A DNA stretch of 64,000 nt from Ophiodon elongatus (lineage: Eukaryota > Chordata > Actinopteri > Perciformes > Hexagrammidae), in assembly GCA_016806645.1 (NCBI GenBank), contig JACSYO010001600.1:1958501-2022500 (forward strand). Reading direction: 5' to 3'. The number at the start of each line of letters is the position of its first letter. The first letter of the stretch is position 1. Below are positions 36,901 to 47,729 of the stretch, in pieces. The notes below the pieces were generated by a model, which was not told where the DNA came from, did not search any database, and saw only the letters and a program-made list of their open reading frames with translations. The position numbers and the translations under genes were made by a program.

Positions 36901-39900
36901 TGTAAATCCACTTTAAACTTGGGCTTTGGTTTTATTTAGATGTCTGCCTCAACCACAATACAATAAACATAAATTACGTTTTGTTTTTAGTGCCCACGGC
37001 ATTTCATAATGACATTTACAAAAATTAAAAAGATAAAGAATCTCTTTCTAAAAACAATTTCCCTGATGCTAAGGGCAATCTACAAATCTCACTGTTTGAA
37101 AATGGTTGACACGGTGTGCTGTAGATTAAACAAAGTAACCAGGATATTGTTCTTGGAAACAAATGTACCTGATTATTATTTTTTTGTTTCATCAAAGGAA
37201 GGTGTTGTTGGTCTAGCCACCGCTTCAGTCTGAAAAAAAAAGGGGATGGCTCCGCCATGAAACTTTGTGCAGAGATTCATGGTCTCTACAGGAACTCTAA
37301 GGACATTTTTGATCCCTGACATTTTATCTTGTGCCACCAGCAGGTCAACATTTTCACTTATCCAAGTAAAATAGCTCAACAACTACAGATGGATTGGGAC
37401 CATACTTTGTACAGATGATGTTATGATTCCCAGATGATGTGTCATAATGTCTACGGGGGGTTGGGAATGGAGAGAAAATGAGATCTTCCGAGTTGGTCGC
37501 CACTGGTTTTGAAGTGTAGATGGGGAGCGACAGACAGTAACATGTAATCCAATTTAATGATGCAGCTGGCTGCAATATAACATATTTTATTCATATTAAT
37601 ACTGTTGGGTGATTTAATATACTGCATAACAATGCTTTGAATTTCATACTCATTATAATAATATGTAGTGACTTAAAAAGTATAATATTTCCCTCTGAAA
37701 TGTAATGGAGGAGAAAGTAGCATAATATTTGTACCATACTTGAGTGAATGTACTTACTTACTTTCCACCTCTGATTAATACCATGCTGTACCAAAAAAAG
37801 GCTGCTGCTGTGACCGGCTGAGTACGTTGTCAAATCAAAGGCCATAGTTTGAGAATGTTCAAGACAGATAAAAAAGGGGGGAATCGTTCAGGAAATTTCA
37901 AAAGAATGAGACAAATGAATAATGTTAGTTACGTTGGTAACATACTGACTTTATGAAACATCACTGGGCCAGGAAATCAGGTCACCTGAGGGTAGCCCAA
38001 CAACCTTGATCTCTATGCAATATGTCTGCATTAGCATAATCCACACAGGCTCTTAAAAGAACTAACAAAAGCATCCCTTACATCCCTTTTGCCAATCCCT
38101 CAGGGCAGCAGAAAGTTAAAGGGACTAGATGGGGGGACTGTGTTGGGAGTTGGAACAAAAGAAAACAAACACGAGTTTCTTCTTGGAAACGCCAAAGAAG
38201 GAATCTGGAACATTAATACAGTCCTGTTGCACTCGTCCACTCGGAGATTCCTCAGCGTAAACATGCTGGATTAGTGTGTGTGTGCGCTCCTGAGTCTGTG
38301 CGTGCTGGTGTGTTTTCTTTCAAGGGGTTCGGGTTGAAGGCTCACAGTGAGGGTCATATTATCCCAGGGGGGCCTAGAGTGAGATCGTACAAAGTTTCAC
38401 AGACAAACCGACACATAGTTGCCACGTTTCAAGCTCTTCCGCATACCAATTCCTCCCCAAATTTATTCAGATAGGCCTAATGAGCTCCACAAGGTGCTGA
38501 AAGGGCTTTGCCATCTGGAGGTCAAAAGGTCAGTATAACCCCGTGCATTTCTAAAAGGGGCTCCCGAGGGTCTTGCCGTGTTTATGAGGAAATCCCACCT
38601 ACAGTGCGATTATTTATGCATCACTATGGCCGGGTGGAGGTAGATTGTTGTACGGTTTGATATTTGTGTTCTTTCCAGATGTTATGTGAAGGAAGTTTGG
38701 CAATGGAGCAAGATATGCGTCAGCAGAGCCTTTTCTATAGATGGAGGGATAAAAACTGCATCTCCTCCATGGCCTCTCATATCGCAGCTCTGGGGGAGAG
38801 GGAGGCAATATGCTGCAAAGAATATGACTAAGATGAGTGCAATATGTGATGTTTTGCAGACTGTATGCATGAATAATATACTGTACACATGGGGGAAAAG
38901 TGTGTGCACTAAAGTGTGTGCACTAAAGTGTGTGCACTCTGGCACTATCCCTTCCCCACACTGTCTCTCAAACACACACTAGTTTGGACTCGTGGGATGC
39001 TTCGCATGGAAGCTAGGCCTCCTCTTCATAGCCTGAGCGTCAGACAGAGTGTGCACGTGGGAATTGAGTGTGTCTGTCTGTCTGTCTGTCTGTCTGTGTG
39101 TGTGTGTGTGTGTGTGTGTCTGGGTGCGTGTCGAGAGCGTGTGAGCAAGATAGACGGAAGAGTTTGAGATCCGGTGGTCGGCAAGTCAAGGTGTGATATG
39201 GGACACATTCATCATCCCAGACTTGCAGAACGGTCCGGATAGAAGTGAAGGAGACGGAAGGAGTGTCAAACGAAAAAGGGAGACTGAGGAGAGGAAAGAG
39301 AAACACAGTCAATCTTATGGTGAGCGAGAGTGGGGAAGGACTGACGCTCAGGGAGAGCTTTGGCATTCTTAATACCTCATTTTCAAATCCTGAAATATAA
39401 TCAACACGTTTGCCCTCAGCCCGCCAATCTAAGCACTCGACACAAACCCGTATTATCGGCCCGAGGATTAGTGTGTACCATAAATATTCTGAGTGATGCA
39501 GACAAGAATGGAGAGACGGGTGGAGAGGGATGGCGTGTCAGTCAGTCTGTCCTAGACAATGGCCCAACACTGTTTCTGTGCCCTGATGACCTTAGCAATG
39601 AAAACACTATTGTGAGGCCACTTTTAATCGCATCATTTCATTTTAGTCAGTCATAATCCCAGCCAAATGGAACCGCAAAGGCCAACGGCCATGCTGAAAT
39701 GTGTCGACAGCAGATAAACTCTCCCCCCCCCCACCACCCCCCTCCCGCCCCCCCCTCCACTGAGGAACATATTTATGTATTGTATATTTATATGTCAGCT
39801 GAGACTGGTACACAAAGTTTTCTGCTAACTTGCGCTCACAAGCGGGCTTGTTGTACTTTGGGGTGACAATACAAATTTGGAACGTGTGTGACATATTTGG

Positions 39901-40465
39901 CACCGTCTGATATTAGTAAGTTTATTTCATCTTGTCTTTCTCCTCTCGTATGCAACGGGGAGTTCGGGCTTAAATACAGACACGCACTCGTGCACCAGGC
40001 GTTGACATGGTGCCAGATATGCATACGGAAAATGTGTCGTGTGAAAAGGACAAGAAGACGAGAGTGTGACAGCAAAAAGATGGAGTAAGGGTAGCCAGAT
40101 GACGGAGGAGAAAGTCTTGGTGTTAGTCAATAGTGCGGAGACCTTACCTTCTGCAGCCACTGGGTGTTATTCTCCATGGCACTCTCAAGATTCACCAGCT
40201 TCCTCTCCTGCCAGGAAGGCCTCTCGTTTTGGGCCTTGCCCGCCTTTAATTGGCTCGTGTCGGGCTCTGCCTCGGGCGGTGCGTCCCTCTGGAGGGTGTT
40301 GGTAACCTGGAAGTCCTTTAAGGGATGGCAGTGCTCCACCTCGGGCAGGATGAAGGTGTAGCTGCAGCGGCCTTGCTGCACTCGGTGCTGTTGGCGCTCT
40401 GAGCTGGTCGCGGTGGCCAGCAGGTGAGCCAGGTAGGCGAGGGTCAGGGCCAGAAGGCGGCCCAT
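20772..40465 (-). CDS. angpt4: Angiopoietin (angpt4-like), nine coding exons, complete
   Basis: This is a secreted growth factor that binds TIE-family receptor kinases on endothelium. Coding exons are 40465-40148, 34919-34764, 34061-33940, 31899-31667, 31165-31041, 27497-27396, 24012-23846, 21300-21170 and 20932-20772. All introns are GT-AG and phases join to 504 residues, against about 496-503 in human angiopoietins. In order the protein has a signal peptide (about 1-20), a superclustering region with Cys34 and Cys46, a coiled coil (about 95-270) and a fibrinogen-like domain (about 288-504). N-glycosylation sequons sit at N99, N161, N250, N312 and N338. ANGPT4-like traits, recalled from the human protein, are NTLQR near the N terminus, DCAEI-RSG, GFGxPxGEHWLGN, CKCAQ and RLxALET. 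The C-terminal KWYYWKG motif is more like ANGPT2. The family call is secure; the paralogue is probable, with angpt2-like as the alternative. Confidence 0.9.
21170..21300 (-). CDS. angpt4: angpt4 coding exon 8 (residues 408-452, part)
   Basis: This 131-bp exon encodes GFSGTAGRTSSLTHTGTQF, then the calcium-binding loop STKDRDNDRC (about D435-D439) and the angiopoietin-specific cysteine cluster CTCKCAQ (C441, C443, C445). The donor is GGAG|GTACGC, phase 1. Confidence 0.92.
21872..21976. repeat. (TG)n microsatellite in angpt4 intron 7
   Basis: About 105 bp of TG with gtat and gcgt interruptions. Confidence 0.95.
23846..24012 (-). CDS. angpt4: angpt4 coding exon 7 (residues 353-408, part)
   Basis: This 167-bp exon has the usual family length. 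It starts GFGEPTGEHWLGNDIIHKLT and continues through LKDREGNEAFSHYDRFYV to GEDNNY. It ends in phase 2 at AG|GTACCA, a weaker donor than its neighbours. GEHWLGN matches ANGPT4 rather than the GEYWLGN of ANGPT1 and ANGPT2. Confidence 0.92.
24305..24420. mobile_element. Interspersed repeat fragment in angpt4 intron 6
   Basis: ggggtggaaaggtacacaaa, caaaagtcacggtttcgg and ttttcggtacagcagg resemble a fish DNA-transposon terminus recalled as ggggtgtaacggtacac. It ends in an A run. The second end was not identified. Confidence 0.45.
27046..27131. repeat. (GTGCGT)n/(TG)n microsatellite in angpt4 intron 6
   Basis: Hexamer gtgcgt units followed by TG and TA. Confidence 0.92.
27396..27497 (-). CDS. angpt4: angpt4 coding exon 6 (residues 319-352)
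   Basis: This 102-bp exon encodes VFCDMKTRGGGWTVLQHRR followed by NGSVNFHRGWRDYKM, the core fibrinogen-like motif (GGGWT-Q-R-GSV-F-R-W--YK). Cys321 is the disulfide partner expected for Cys292. The donor is ATG|GTGAGT, phase 0. Confidence 0.92.
27700..28110. repeat. Interspersed repeat family R1, copy in angpt4 intron 5
   Basis: Contains cttgatctccacagctgctg, aaccagctagtcccttac and aaacaacgttaatgaaactg. Related copies sharing the gctgctaac/tttggtgctgg/aaacaatgagct words lie at 50885-51110 and 51735-51945. I recall this family as widespread in percomorphs. Confidence 0.5.
31041..31165 (-). CDS. angpt4: angpt4 coding exon 5 (residues 277-318)
   Basis: This exon begins the fibrinogen-like domain with MAKEEPRSFRDCAEILRSG, then GLYGIRLHNSTQTVK. 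Cys292 is the first domain cysteine. The acceptor is ttttttgcag and the donor AAG|GTAGTA, phase 0. The MAKEE/DCAEI-RSG signature resembles human ANGPT4 (MAGEQ, DCAEIQRSG). Confidence 0.92.
31667..31899 (-). CDS. angpt4: angpt4 coding exon 4 (residues 199-277, part)
   Basis: This 233-bp exon starts after the acceptor cttgggcag and finishes the coiled coil. It shows RLLALETRYGKEL, LQKQQAVLTDTVQQLL and a sequon at N250. It carries an unusual Cys275 in the linker before the fibrinogen-like domain. The donor is AACG|GTGAGG, phase 1. Confidence 0.92.
32279..32298. repeat. (GT)n microsatellite in angpt4 intron 3
   Basis: A short uninterrupted GT run. Confidence 0.95.
33940..34061 (-). CDS. angpt4: angpt4 coding exon 3 (residues 159-199, part)
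   Basis: This exon is 122 bp, the length usual for the family. It encodes VLNQTSRLEIQLLEYSL followed by TNRLEKHILLQTQEI in the coiled coil, with a glycosylation sequon at N161. It ends in phase 2 (AAC AG|GTGAAA). Codon 199, serine, is completed by the next exon. Confidence 0.92.
34764..34919 (-). CDS. angpt4: angpt4 coding exon 2 (residues 107-158)
   Basis: This 156-bp phase 0-0 exon begins LENFIQENV after the acceptor tgtacag. It contains the highly conserved block AEQTRKLTDVETQ and ends at CAG|GTGAGC. It encodes the first part of the coiled coil. Confidence 0.92.
37240..37420. repeat. Interspersed repeat fragment in angpt4 intron 1
   Basis: gaaactttgtgcagagattc, catggtctctacaggaa, gccaccagcaggtcaacatt and tagctcaacaactacagatg match a very abundant fish repeat recalled from memory, here degenerate and truncated. 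Confidence 0.6.
37590..37778. mobile_element. Non-autonomous element family R2, right half
   Basis: atactgttgggtgatttaat, aatatttccctctgaaatgt, agtgaatgtacttacttac and a terminus tttccacctctg. This is the same family as 62832-63345. The terminal repeat resembles CAGTGGTGGAA of a non-autonomous DNA element common in percomorphs. Confidence 0.65.
38900..38938. repeat. 14-bp tandem repeat, 2.8 copies
   Basis: The unit gtgtgtgcactaaa is repeated in angpt4 intron 1. Confidence 0.9.
39070..39120. repeat. (TCTG)n(TG)n microsatellite in angpt4 intron 1
   Basis: Five to six TCTG units pass into TG. Confidence 0.95.
40148..40465 (-). CDS. angpt4: angpt4 coding exon 1 (residues 1-106)
   Basis: The start ATG is at 40465-40463 and opens a hydrophobic signal peptide (MGRLLALTLAYLAHLLATA). 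It is followed by the family motif GRCSYTFILPE with Cys34, Cys46, NTLQRDAP and MENNTQWLQK. The exon ends in phase 0 at the donor AAG|GTAAGG, where human angiopoietin exon 1 also ends (after TQWLQK or TQWLMK). The stretch between QRDAP and the NNTQW motif is about 35 residues, against 18-24 in human paralogues. Confidence 0.92.
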
Positions 40466-40860
40466 GTCAGGGGAGAGGGGACGGGAGGGAGGAGACGGAG
40501 GTTGCTCCCTCTGGCAGAGCAGAGAAGCGAGTCAGGTGAGTTGCCCCTTTTGGTCCTCTGTTCCTCCTGTGTCTTTTTCTGTCTTTTGTCAAAAAGTCCC
40601 TCAAGGCTCTGACTCTGTCCTCCTCTTGTCTTCTCAGTCCAACTCCTGCTGCTCCTGTCTCCGGCTCTGTCCCAGTCAGGGCGGACAGAAAACACACACA
40701 GGAAAGGGGGATTGCCTTCTATTGTAACTCCAACAATCCAGTCCAGGAAACCAACAGCAGGCTTGTCTCTCACCATTTACCTCTCTTCTGAAAAGTTGCC
40801 TTCCTCACTGCCTTCCTCACTGCCTTCCTCACTGCCTTCCTCACTGCCTTCCTTTAAGCA
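40466..40860 (-). promoter_or_regulatory. angpt4 5' leader, with a possible noncoding first exon
   Basis: Immediately upstream of the ATG is a pyrimidine/purine-biased leader. A good 3' splice site (pyrimidine tract ending ctctgccag) falls at 40511, so the first coding exon may start at 40510. A matching donor, AGAGAG|GTAAAT, lies at 40780. The pair would define a 270-nt intron and a noncoding exon beginning near 40781 and running up-coordinate through a 12-bp tandem repeat. No TATA box was found. Confidence 0.35.
40798..40853. repeat. 12-bp tandem repeat by the angpt4 start
   Basis: The unit cttcctcactgc is repeated about four and a half times with no mismatches. It lies 330-390 bp upstream of the angpt4 ATG and may be part of the 5' UTR. 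Confidence 0.85.
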
Positions 40861-40985
40861 GCTTGAGTCCATACGTTGGTCTGGAGGAAAAGGGGAGAGG
40901 AGGGGTTGTCGTGGAGAGTGGCCCGCTTCAGGATGTTGGCTGAAGTGGTAAGCTCTTAGTAAAGAGAGAGAGTGGCGTACCTCTT

Positions 40986-40988
40986 CAA

Positions 40989-41020
<32 letters not shown>

Positions 41021-41044
41021 ATACACACACACGCACACACACAC
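40986..41044. repeat. (CA)n microsatellite upstream of angpt4
   Basis: CA run with gacacat and cgcac interruptions, about 550 bp before the angpt4 ATG. Confidence 0.95.
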
Positions 41045-41049
41045 ACTCC

Positions 41050-42380
41050 TTAGCACATAATCACTCAACCTTCCTTCCCTTTTTCACTTTCTCCCTCCCT
41101 CTTACGGTACTCCTGTTTTTTGCGGAGGTTAGAAGAGGAAGCTACAAACATGCACACTGCTCACCACAAGAGCGAGAGCTAGGAACTTTTTTCTGACAAC
41201 ATTTTGCTCCCTCCCTTCCACTCTCTCTTTTCCTTTTTCTCTGGTAATATCTTGTTTTCTCTCTCTCCCTCTGAAGTTTAAGTTAGCTTTTTTGGCAAAT
41301 CATTAGCGATAATACGGTACTGCAACAGACATGCTATACAAGCTTTAAAATGTATTTTAAAAAGGTAGAATAAAATGATTCAGAATGGAAATAAAAAATA
41401 TTTCAAATGATCTGTAATAAAAAAAACTCAACTCAACGCTATGTAAAAAAAAAAAGAAAAAAGCTGAAAAAAGCTGTGAGATATGGTTGAAAGCTCTGGA
41501 GAAAAGAAAGCTAGTAAATTTACCTTGAGATTCGACTATTTCATCACAGATATGTGTCACCATTTAGAATTTAGCGCTGTTCTCAGACAAAGTTTTTCCT
41601 CCCTGTAAACAGTATGCAGCACTGTATACGCTACACTAAACAATATAAACGTTAATGCACTATAAAACTGCATTACCAGGCTACATAGTACGTATACAAT
41701 AAAAACAAAACAGTTGTTGTAAAAAAACTAATTTATTATACAACTTATGAAATTTAGTCCAGCAAGAAGTTTAACAACGCAATTTAATGGTATTGTTGAG
41801 AACCGTGAAAGGAAAGAGATGATAAAAAGGAACAAAAAACAAAAAAGCAGGAGACAGATTTGTGACGGTGCTGGTGTTCTGCTGGGTTTCCCTCAGGCTC
41901 TGCCATGCTTTGACATCATTGGCTGCTTTCATGGCAATGCCAGTTTGTTTCCCAAAGTAGTTTCAGTCTGAGAGTGTATCTAATTGTTTCTATTGGAGTT
42001 TTATTTTGGTAAAGAACTGTTCTGTTTTGTTCTGTTTTGACTGTTTTTGTAGAAAGAACTATGGTGATACTGCAGCTTTTGTGTTCTCTATATGTTGTGT
42101 TTTTTTTGTTTTTTTAAAAAACCCCGACCCTCTTTCTCTTCAAGCCTGTATAGCGTTGGCTATCAGCGGTTGAACCTCTTCACAACATTCAGCATTTGGA
42201 AGGAACCATGTTGATGTTAAGTTTGTATTTCAGTCAAAACTATTGACTGTGCTGAAACTATTTTTACACTTAATCTGACACTTGGTTTTGACTGTTCAGT
42301 GCTTAATGGCATTGTATAGCACGCTTAGCTTGGGTTTCTGTTGTTGATATACTTTCTTTTCCTCTTTTCTTTCTTTATAT
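41050..42380. other. Upstream flank of angpt4, no gene seen
   Basis: A CT-rich stretch at 41080-41270, then AT-rich DNA. Short tgttctgtttt duplications occur at about 42022-42050. Confidence 0.45.
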
Positions 42381-42382
42381 AG

Positions 42383-42447
42383 GTGATGATGAATCAGAAT
42401 GTTACAGGGGGATATGAGCTTCAAGACCAGCTTGATGAACTACAACG
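42383..42447 (+). other. Orphan exon-like segment
   Basis: A long pyrimidine tract ending ctttctttatatag precedes 65 bp with one open frame, VMMNQNVTGGYELQDQLDEL followed by Q and a split arginine codon. It ends at CG|GTAAGA, phase 2. The other plus-strand frames contain stops. No partner exon or family was recognised. It lies 1.9 kb upstream of angpt4 on the opposite strand. Confidence 0.3.
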
Positions 42448-42449
42448 GT

Positions 42450-44400
42450 AAGAGGTGGGTTCATTGCCTTCTTGCTTTCTATGGAACTATATTGCCCTTT
42501 TTTTAAGAAAGTACACATTGGCCTAGTACAGCTTAGCATCCACTGTTTGTCCTGTTTCATCTGTTCTCCTGTCAGCCATACATGCCTCTTCATCACCTTT
42601 CATTTCCTCCACCTCCACCTTTATGGTTTCATTCACATGGCTTCTATTTTCTGATGCATCATAAATGCCCTCCCGGCCTCCTCTCGCGCTCTGCTATAAA
42701 AGATTCAATCCACACTGCAACACAGATTGTCCACTTAAGTATAATCTTAATGGACGTCGCCACAGGCCACCAAACTCCCTTTCAGTACATCCTGCTTCTT
42801 TCCAATGCTCTCCTGTGACATTGATCAAGTACCACTGACGTAAACAAGCAAAGTAAAAACATCTCCAAGGATAGCAAGAGAGGAAGTTGCCCTGTCACAC
42901 ATCCGACATGAAGGCTGTTTGTTTGCTTCCTGTGATCAATACTTCCAAAGAGGAATACACACTGCAAAGAAGATCTATTAGACTGTCAAATAAAAAAAAA
43001 TAAAAATCCTCTTAGTCAGTTTCCACTACTTTCTGTGTATGTTTTCCCATGTTATTTGTGCAGTAGGAGACAAGCGTACAGTATGGAAGTCTTAATCTTG
43101 CATATACCTTTCATGCACTGTGGAGTCTTAGCCCTTATCTCTGATGAGCATTCCACACAGCTACTGTTGTGTGGAAGCTTAATGACCCGGCAGCTTTGGA
43201 GCCCAGTGTGTGGTCCCATCACTCAGAATACCAGTGACTTGGATCTATATGCATCAATTCATATCCACGCATGCACTGTATGTACAGCACCCACCTTGCA
43301 AACACAGCGTGATTGATCAATTTTCATGAGGAAATTAACTTCATTGCATAGATTATGGCTCTGCTTTCACAAGCAGAGCTATCGGTGTTGGAAGTCTTTC
43401 TGTGGAAAACAAGAAAAACAAAGAATGTTTCATGTCAGCCTTTGTTTTATTCTGCACAGTGTGTCTCTGTAGACATTGGTCAGACATCAAATTGACTTGG
43501 ATTTTGATTAAATTATCTGACTTCCAACTACTGTTCTCAGCACGCAGAATCCCCTTTAGTATCTATGCTGGCCATGGGTAATAATCAGATGTCTCTTTAT
43601 GGCCAGTGCAGGTCAACTGAAAGTCTGGAAACTTGTATATGAGCAACACAACACGATTGGAAAAAATCTATATATATAAGTTTTCCCACAGAGATGATTT
43701 ATGCGCGAACGCAGGCATGCTGCTGTTTTTATGTGTAAAACATATTTGTATGTGAAATTTGTCTGAGGTGAAATGAAAGATGGTTCCTGCAAGTGTGTTG
43801 GGTAACAGGACACAACAGAGTAATGATCTTGTGCAAACTCACTGACACAGTAATACCCAGAGGGAGAACTCTGAATGTTGTTCCCCTTGTGGCCCCTTTC
43901 TGCGGAATACAAAAAAGCACATTCACATTTTATTGCTCATACTTTTTCATATAAAGACAGACCAAAAGGGACGACGGGATTAGATCTTTTGGCAGAAGTC
44001 GGTGCCGAGCAGAAATGAACCAAATGGCAATCTAAGCGAGTCAAGTTGGAGAGCGAAGTATCGATACGATTATTAATGGAGATGGCTTCCACAATCCAAC
44101 TGCCTCAGGTCTGTTGTGTGTCAAGAAATATATGGTTTCCAGTGTTGAATCACAACTTGAGATTAAATATATAATATTAAACACAGTTTGCTTTCAGTTA
44201 CGCAACTAGATATGAGTGAAAGTGAAAAGTACTTATTGCTGAGAGCAATTTGACTGCTGTCCAATACTTTTTTTATATAATAACTATTTGCTCATAAACC
44301 AAGCCTACATCCCACCCATTCTAAAACCTTCTAGCATCACACATAATATATTGTGTATCGATGTATATCGGTAAGCTTTGGGACACATGTGGAACAAACG
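42450..44400. other. Intergenic, no supported gene
   Basis: Unique-looking sequence. A short exon-like window on the minus strand near 43846-43906 (acceptor attccgcag, donor GTGAGT) is open in all three frames and was not called. Confidence 0.4.
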
Positions 44401-44407
44401 GTTAGAT

Positions 44408-44554
<147 letters not shown>

Positions 44555-44559
44555 CAAAT

Positions 44560-47500
44560 CTTGACAACTAACAAAGACTGAGAAAAATAGATGGTGAAAA
44601 GGAATGAATAAAAAAAACACTATCGAACAAATGTGACTGTTACGTACTTAATGATCACCAAAGTATATACATTGCCAGACACACGGAAATATCCTTCATT
44701 TGATGACTTATGTCTTAAAATAGAAGTTGTATATCTTCACGTCAGTCATCTGCACTTTTTTCGGTTTGTCCCCGGAAACATTGAAGGAAACATCTCATAT
44801 ATAAGGTTAGGTGCTTTGTTTATTGAATTGTATATTTCAAAGATAAACACCCTTTCTGCCTTTTTATAAAACAAAGTAAGATGTAAAAAGAAATTTCCCG
44901 GGGCCCATAATTCACAGTGTGCTGCAGTTGAACGCTCTCCCAGGGGAACACTTGTTGTTTAGTTTAGTGTCTCCTGTCAGGCCGAGGTATTTCCCGCTGC
45001 TCCCTGAAGGCTCTGAATCAATCCGTTTGCTTGATTTGAAGGTGACATTCAGCCTCCCCTCCCTTTGGTCCGGGTATAGCGACTGGGTTTCTTCCTTGTC
45101 TGCACCGCTTGTCACCCAACCCTGTCCCCGGAGAAAAGAGCTATGCAAGTGACAGAAACAACAGTGTAAAAAAAAAAAACATGAGAGCAATGGTTTTCTT
45201 TTAAATAGGATCAAGAAAAGTGGGGAAAAACACAAGTTATATGCAATATTTTATTTAGCTTTTTGATGTCAAACTTGCTGAAAGTTTTCACGCTGCTGAA
45301 ATCCTCTGTAGCCTCTCGCGTTGAGACCCATCACTCCACACCGCAATCCAAACCTTCCTCCTGGGCAGGCTGGAAACACCAGAGAGAGAACAGAACTGCC
45401 CCACATTCCCCTTAAAAAGTTCCTCCTTTCAAGGCCTGTCCGAAATACTCAACATCCGCATCCACTCTCATCTGCTCAGCCTGTCACTAACAAATGACCA
45501 TCTGTTTAGGATCTGTATTTTCCAGACTGGTAAATTAGAGAAATGTGAGAAATGCCCAGGGTATACTGACCCGTTACTCTGTCCAGTGGGTTAATAATAA
45601 TTATGATGACAATGATGACGATGTTAGCATAGCTTTACTGCCTCCCCTCAAACTGGTTCTGGGAGAACAAGGCATCCAGGCAATAGAGAGGGCCCAGGGG
45701 AGCTGTTCTGAAGAGAAAACAAAGTTTAGATCCGCTAATTTGAACTGGCAATAACATGAACTTGAGTGAACCGCATCTGACAAACCAAAGAGTGAGACAA
45801 GTCCTGCTGTAGCCCGTGTTCATTAAAGACATGCAGTGAAGCTAAATCAAACTCCTTGTGGGTAAAATCACCCAGGCAAAGACCCTTGAAGATGACATAA
45901 TCACAAACTAACAGGTCCAGAATAAACAAAGGTCCTCAGTGAGAGCTGGAGACTAGACTCCGTGGCATTTGAGAGAATTTTAACTTAAATGCCAGGGAGA
46001 CCGCTTCACCCGTGGACCCTTTTGATTGTGTACACAATGAAATGCATTCATTTCCATGGAGACTAAACAAATAGAACGGTTGGTGTTCCTGGTTCTCGAT
46101 GCAGGATAGTTTTACCTCCCCTGACCTGCATATGAAAGCTACCAGGCTATTCTGAAGAGGAAATTACTGCACTTGCAAGAAAAAAAGAAAGAAAACTGTT
46201 ATTGACCATAAAACCCAACCTTACTTCAATTATGAAAAAAGCATTTTGTTTTGTTGTGTGTAATTGTCTGAGCTTTGATGCAGATGGAGAAAATAATGGC
46301 ATTGACAAATGAGTACTTCAGGAAATAACGGTATCTCAGTCATGCTCCAGCATTCAGTCGAATGTTAGACAGAGAGCTGTGAGAATGTACCAATCGGTGT
46401 ATGTCCATGGCCTGCCAGCCACTCTACATAGACAGTTTAACAGCCCCCATAAAAACAGAAACATTAAGCAAAGCGGGTCCAGATCCTCGTCTGTCTCCCA
46501 TCGACCTTTCTCATCCATTCCCCCATTTGATCCACTTCTCTTGAATGAAAGACGTCCTGACATCACTCTGTCCTGCAGCTCTCCTTCTCTTTAACCATTT
46601 AAATTGCTATCCCTGTCCTTCTGTGACACATACAGTCTGCTATGTGAGAGCTGCCTGTTACACAGCCCAGAGACCTTATCCATAGCAAGCTGTTTCTTGT
46701 AAAACACCACACGAACACGTACGAAGTCTGGGCGTAATTAATTTCGGGAAATGGGCAGATGAACACTGTAATGTTGCATGTTTTCTTCTTCTTTTTTTTT
46801 TTTTTTACACCACTGTTGCTTCCTGCCCAATGGTGACTTGTGTAGAATTTCAACAGAATTGGTTGTGCGATGCTCGGTAAGGGTAAAATGATGGCAATGA
46901 ATGAGCTGCAAAGGGTTTTGTCACAGCAGAGGCTAAACTGTACGCCGTCAGGAAAATCGTCTGCTTTGTGCAATCCCAGTTCACCTTTGCTCCTTCAACA
47001 TGTCTGTTTCTCCCCCCCCCCCCCCCACTCCCCCCACTCCCCGCCCCTCTGGTTAGAAAGTTTTTAGTGGCTTCACATGTGATTCAACTATAAAGGTCAG
47101 GCTATAATATGGTTCGTATGTGATTTTCAAACTGCAGTGTGTGAGGTGTGTGTGTGATTAGGAGGCAGCTCTCTTGTTGTGCAGTGAGATTAGGTCATAC
47201 AATTTTATGGATGAAACGCATATTGGAAGCAGCTGCTTTTCCCCAGCTGCTTTTGCATCGCCTTTGTTGTGCGCTCTGGATCAGGAAGTCCGCCCTGGCG
47301 ACCAAGCGCTGCTACCTTCCAAACTAATGAAAAATATAGATTTACGGGTATGCAGGCTTTAATTTGTTTGCTTTTACTGACCGTCCGGGCTGCGGCATCA
47401 ACACACTGTTGTTGTGCCGCGCGGGCACATGTGTCACTGTTTTGGGAAACGATAGGGCTGTTAACGTCCGTGCGTGTTTGAGAGAGAACCAGAGAAACAT

Positions 47501-47670
47501 GTAAACAGCCTAATATACACAGAATATGGCTTTGCATGTCTTATGTTAGGTTTCACTTGAAACACATGCAACATGAACTTTGACCCCTCACACACTTAGT
47601 AGCCCACTTCCTTTTCCTGACATGAGCACCTGGGTGCAGTTTTCTACTTTGCACCTTTTCAGCCCTGGGG
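44560..47670. other. Intergenic, no gene seen
   Basis: Contains a T run at about 46794-46806 and a C run at about 47013-47027. Nothing else supported. Confidence 0.45.
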
Positions 47671-47672
47671 CA

Positions 47673-47673
<1 letters not shown>

Positions 47674-47707
<34 letters not shown>

Positions 47708-47728
47708 TGTGTGTGTGTGTGTGTGTGT
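47674..47728. repeat. (TG)n microsatellite
   Basis: About 55 bp with single tct and tcc interruptions. Confidence 0.95.
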
Positions 47729-47729
47729 C

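Noticed and set aside
43846..43906. Short exon-like segment on the minus strand with KGPQGEQ collagen-like residues
   Set aside because: All three frames are open, the Gly-X-Y run is only two triplets, and col9a2 is on the other strand and elsewhere.
44912..45235. 107-codon minus-strand frame with protein-like composition
   Set aside because: No family recognised, no good flanking splice sites and no promoter or polyadenylation context. Not supported enough to call.
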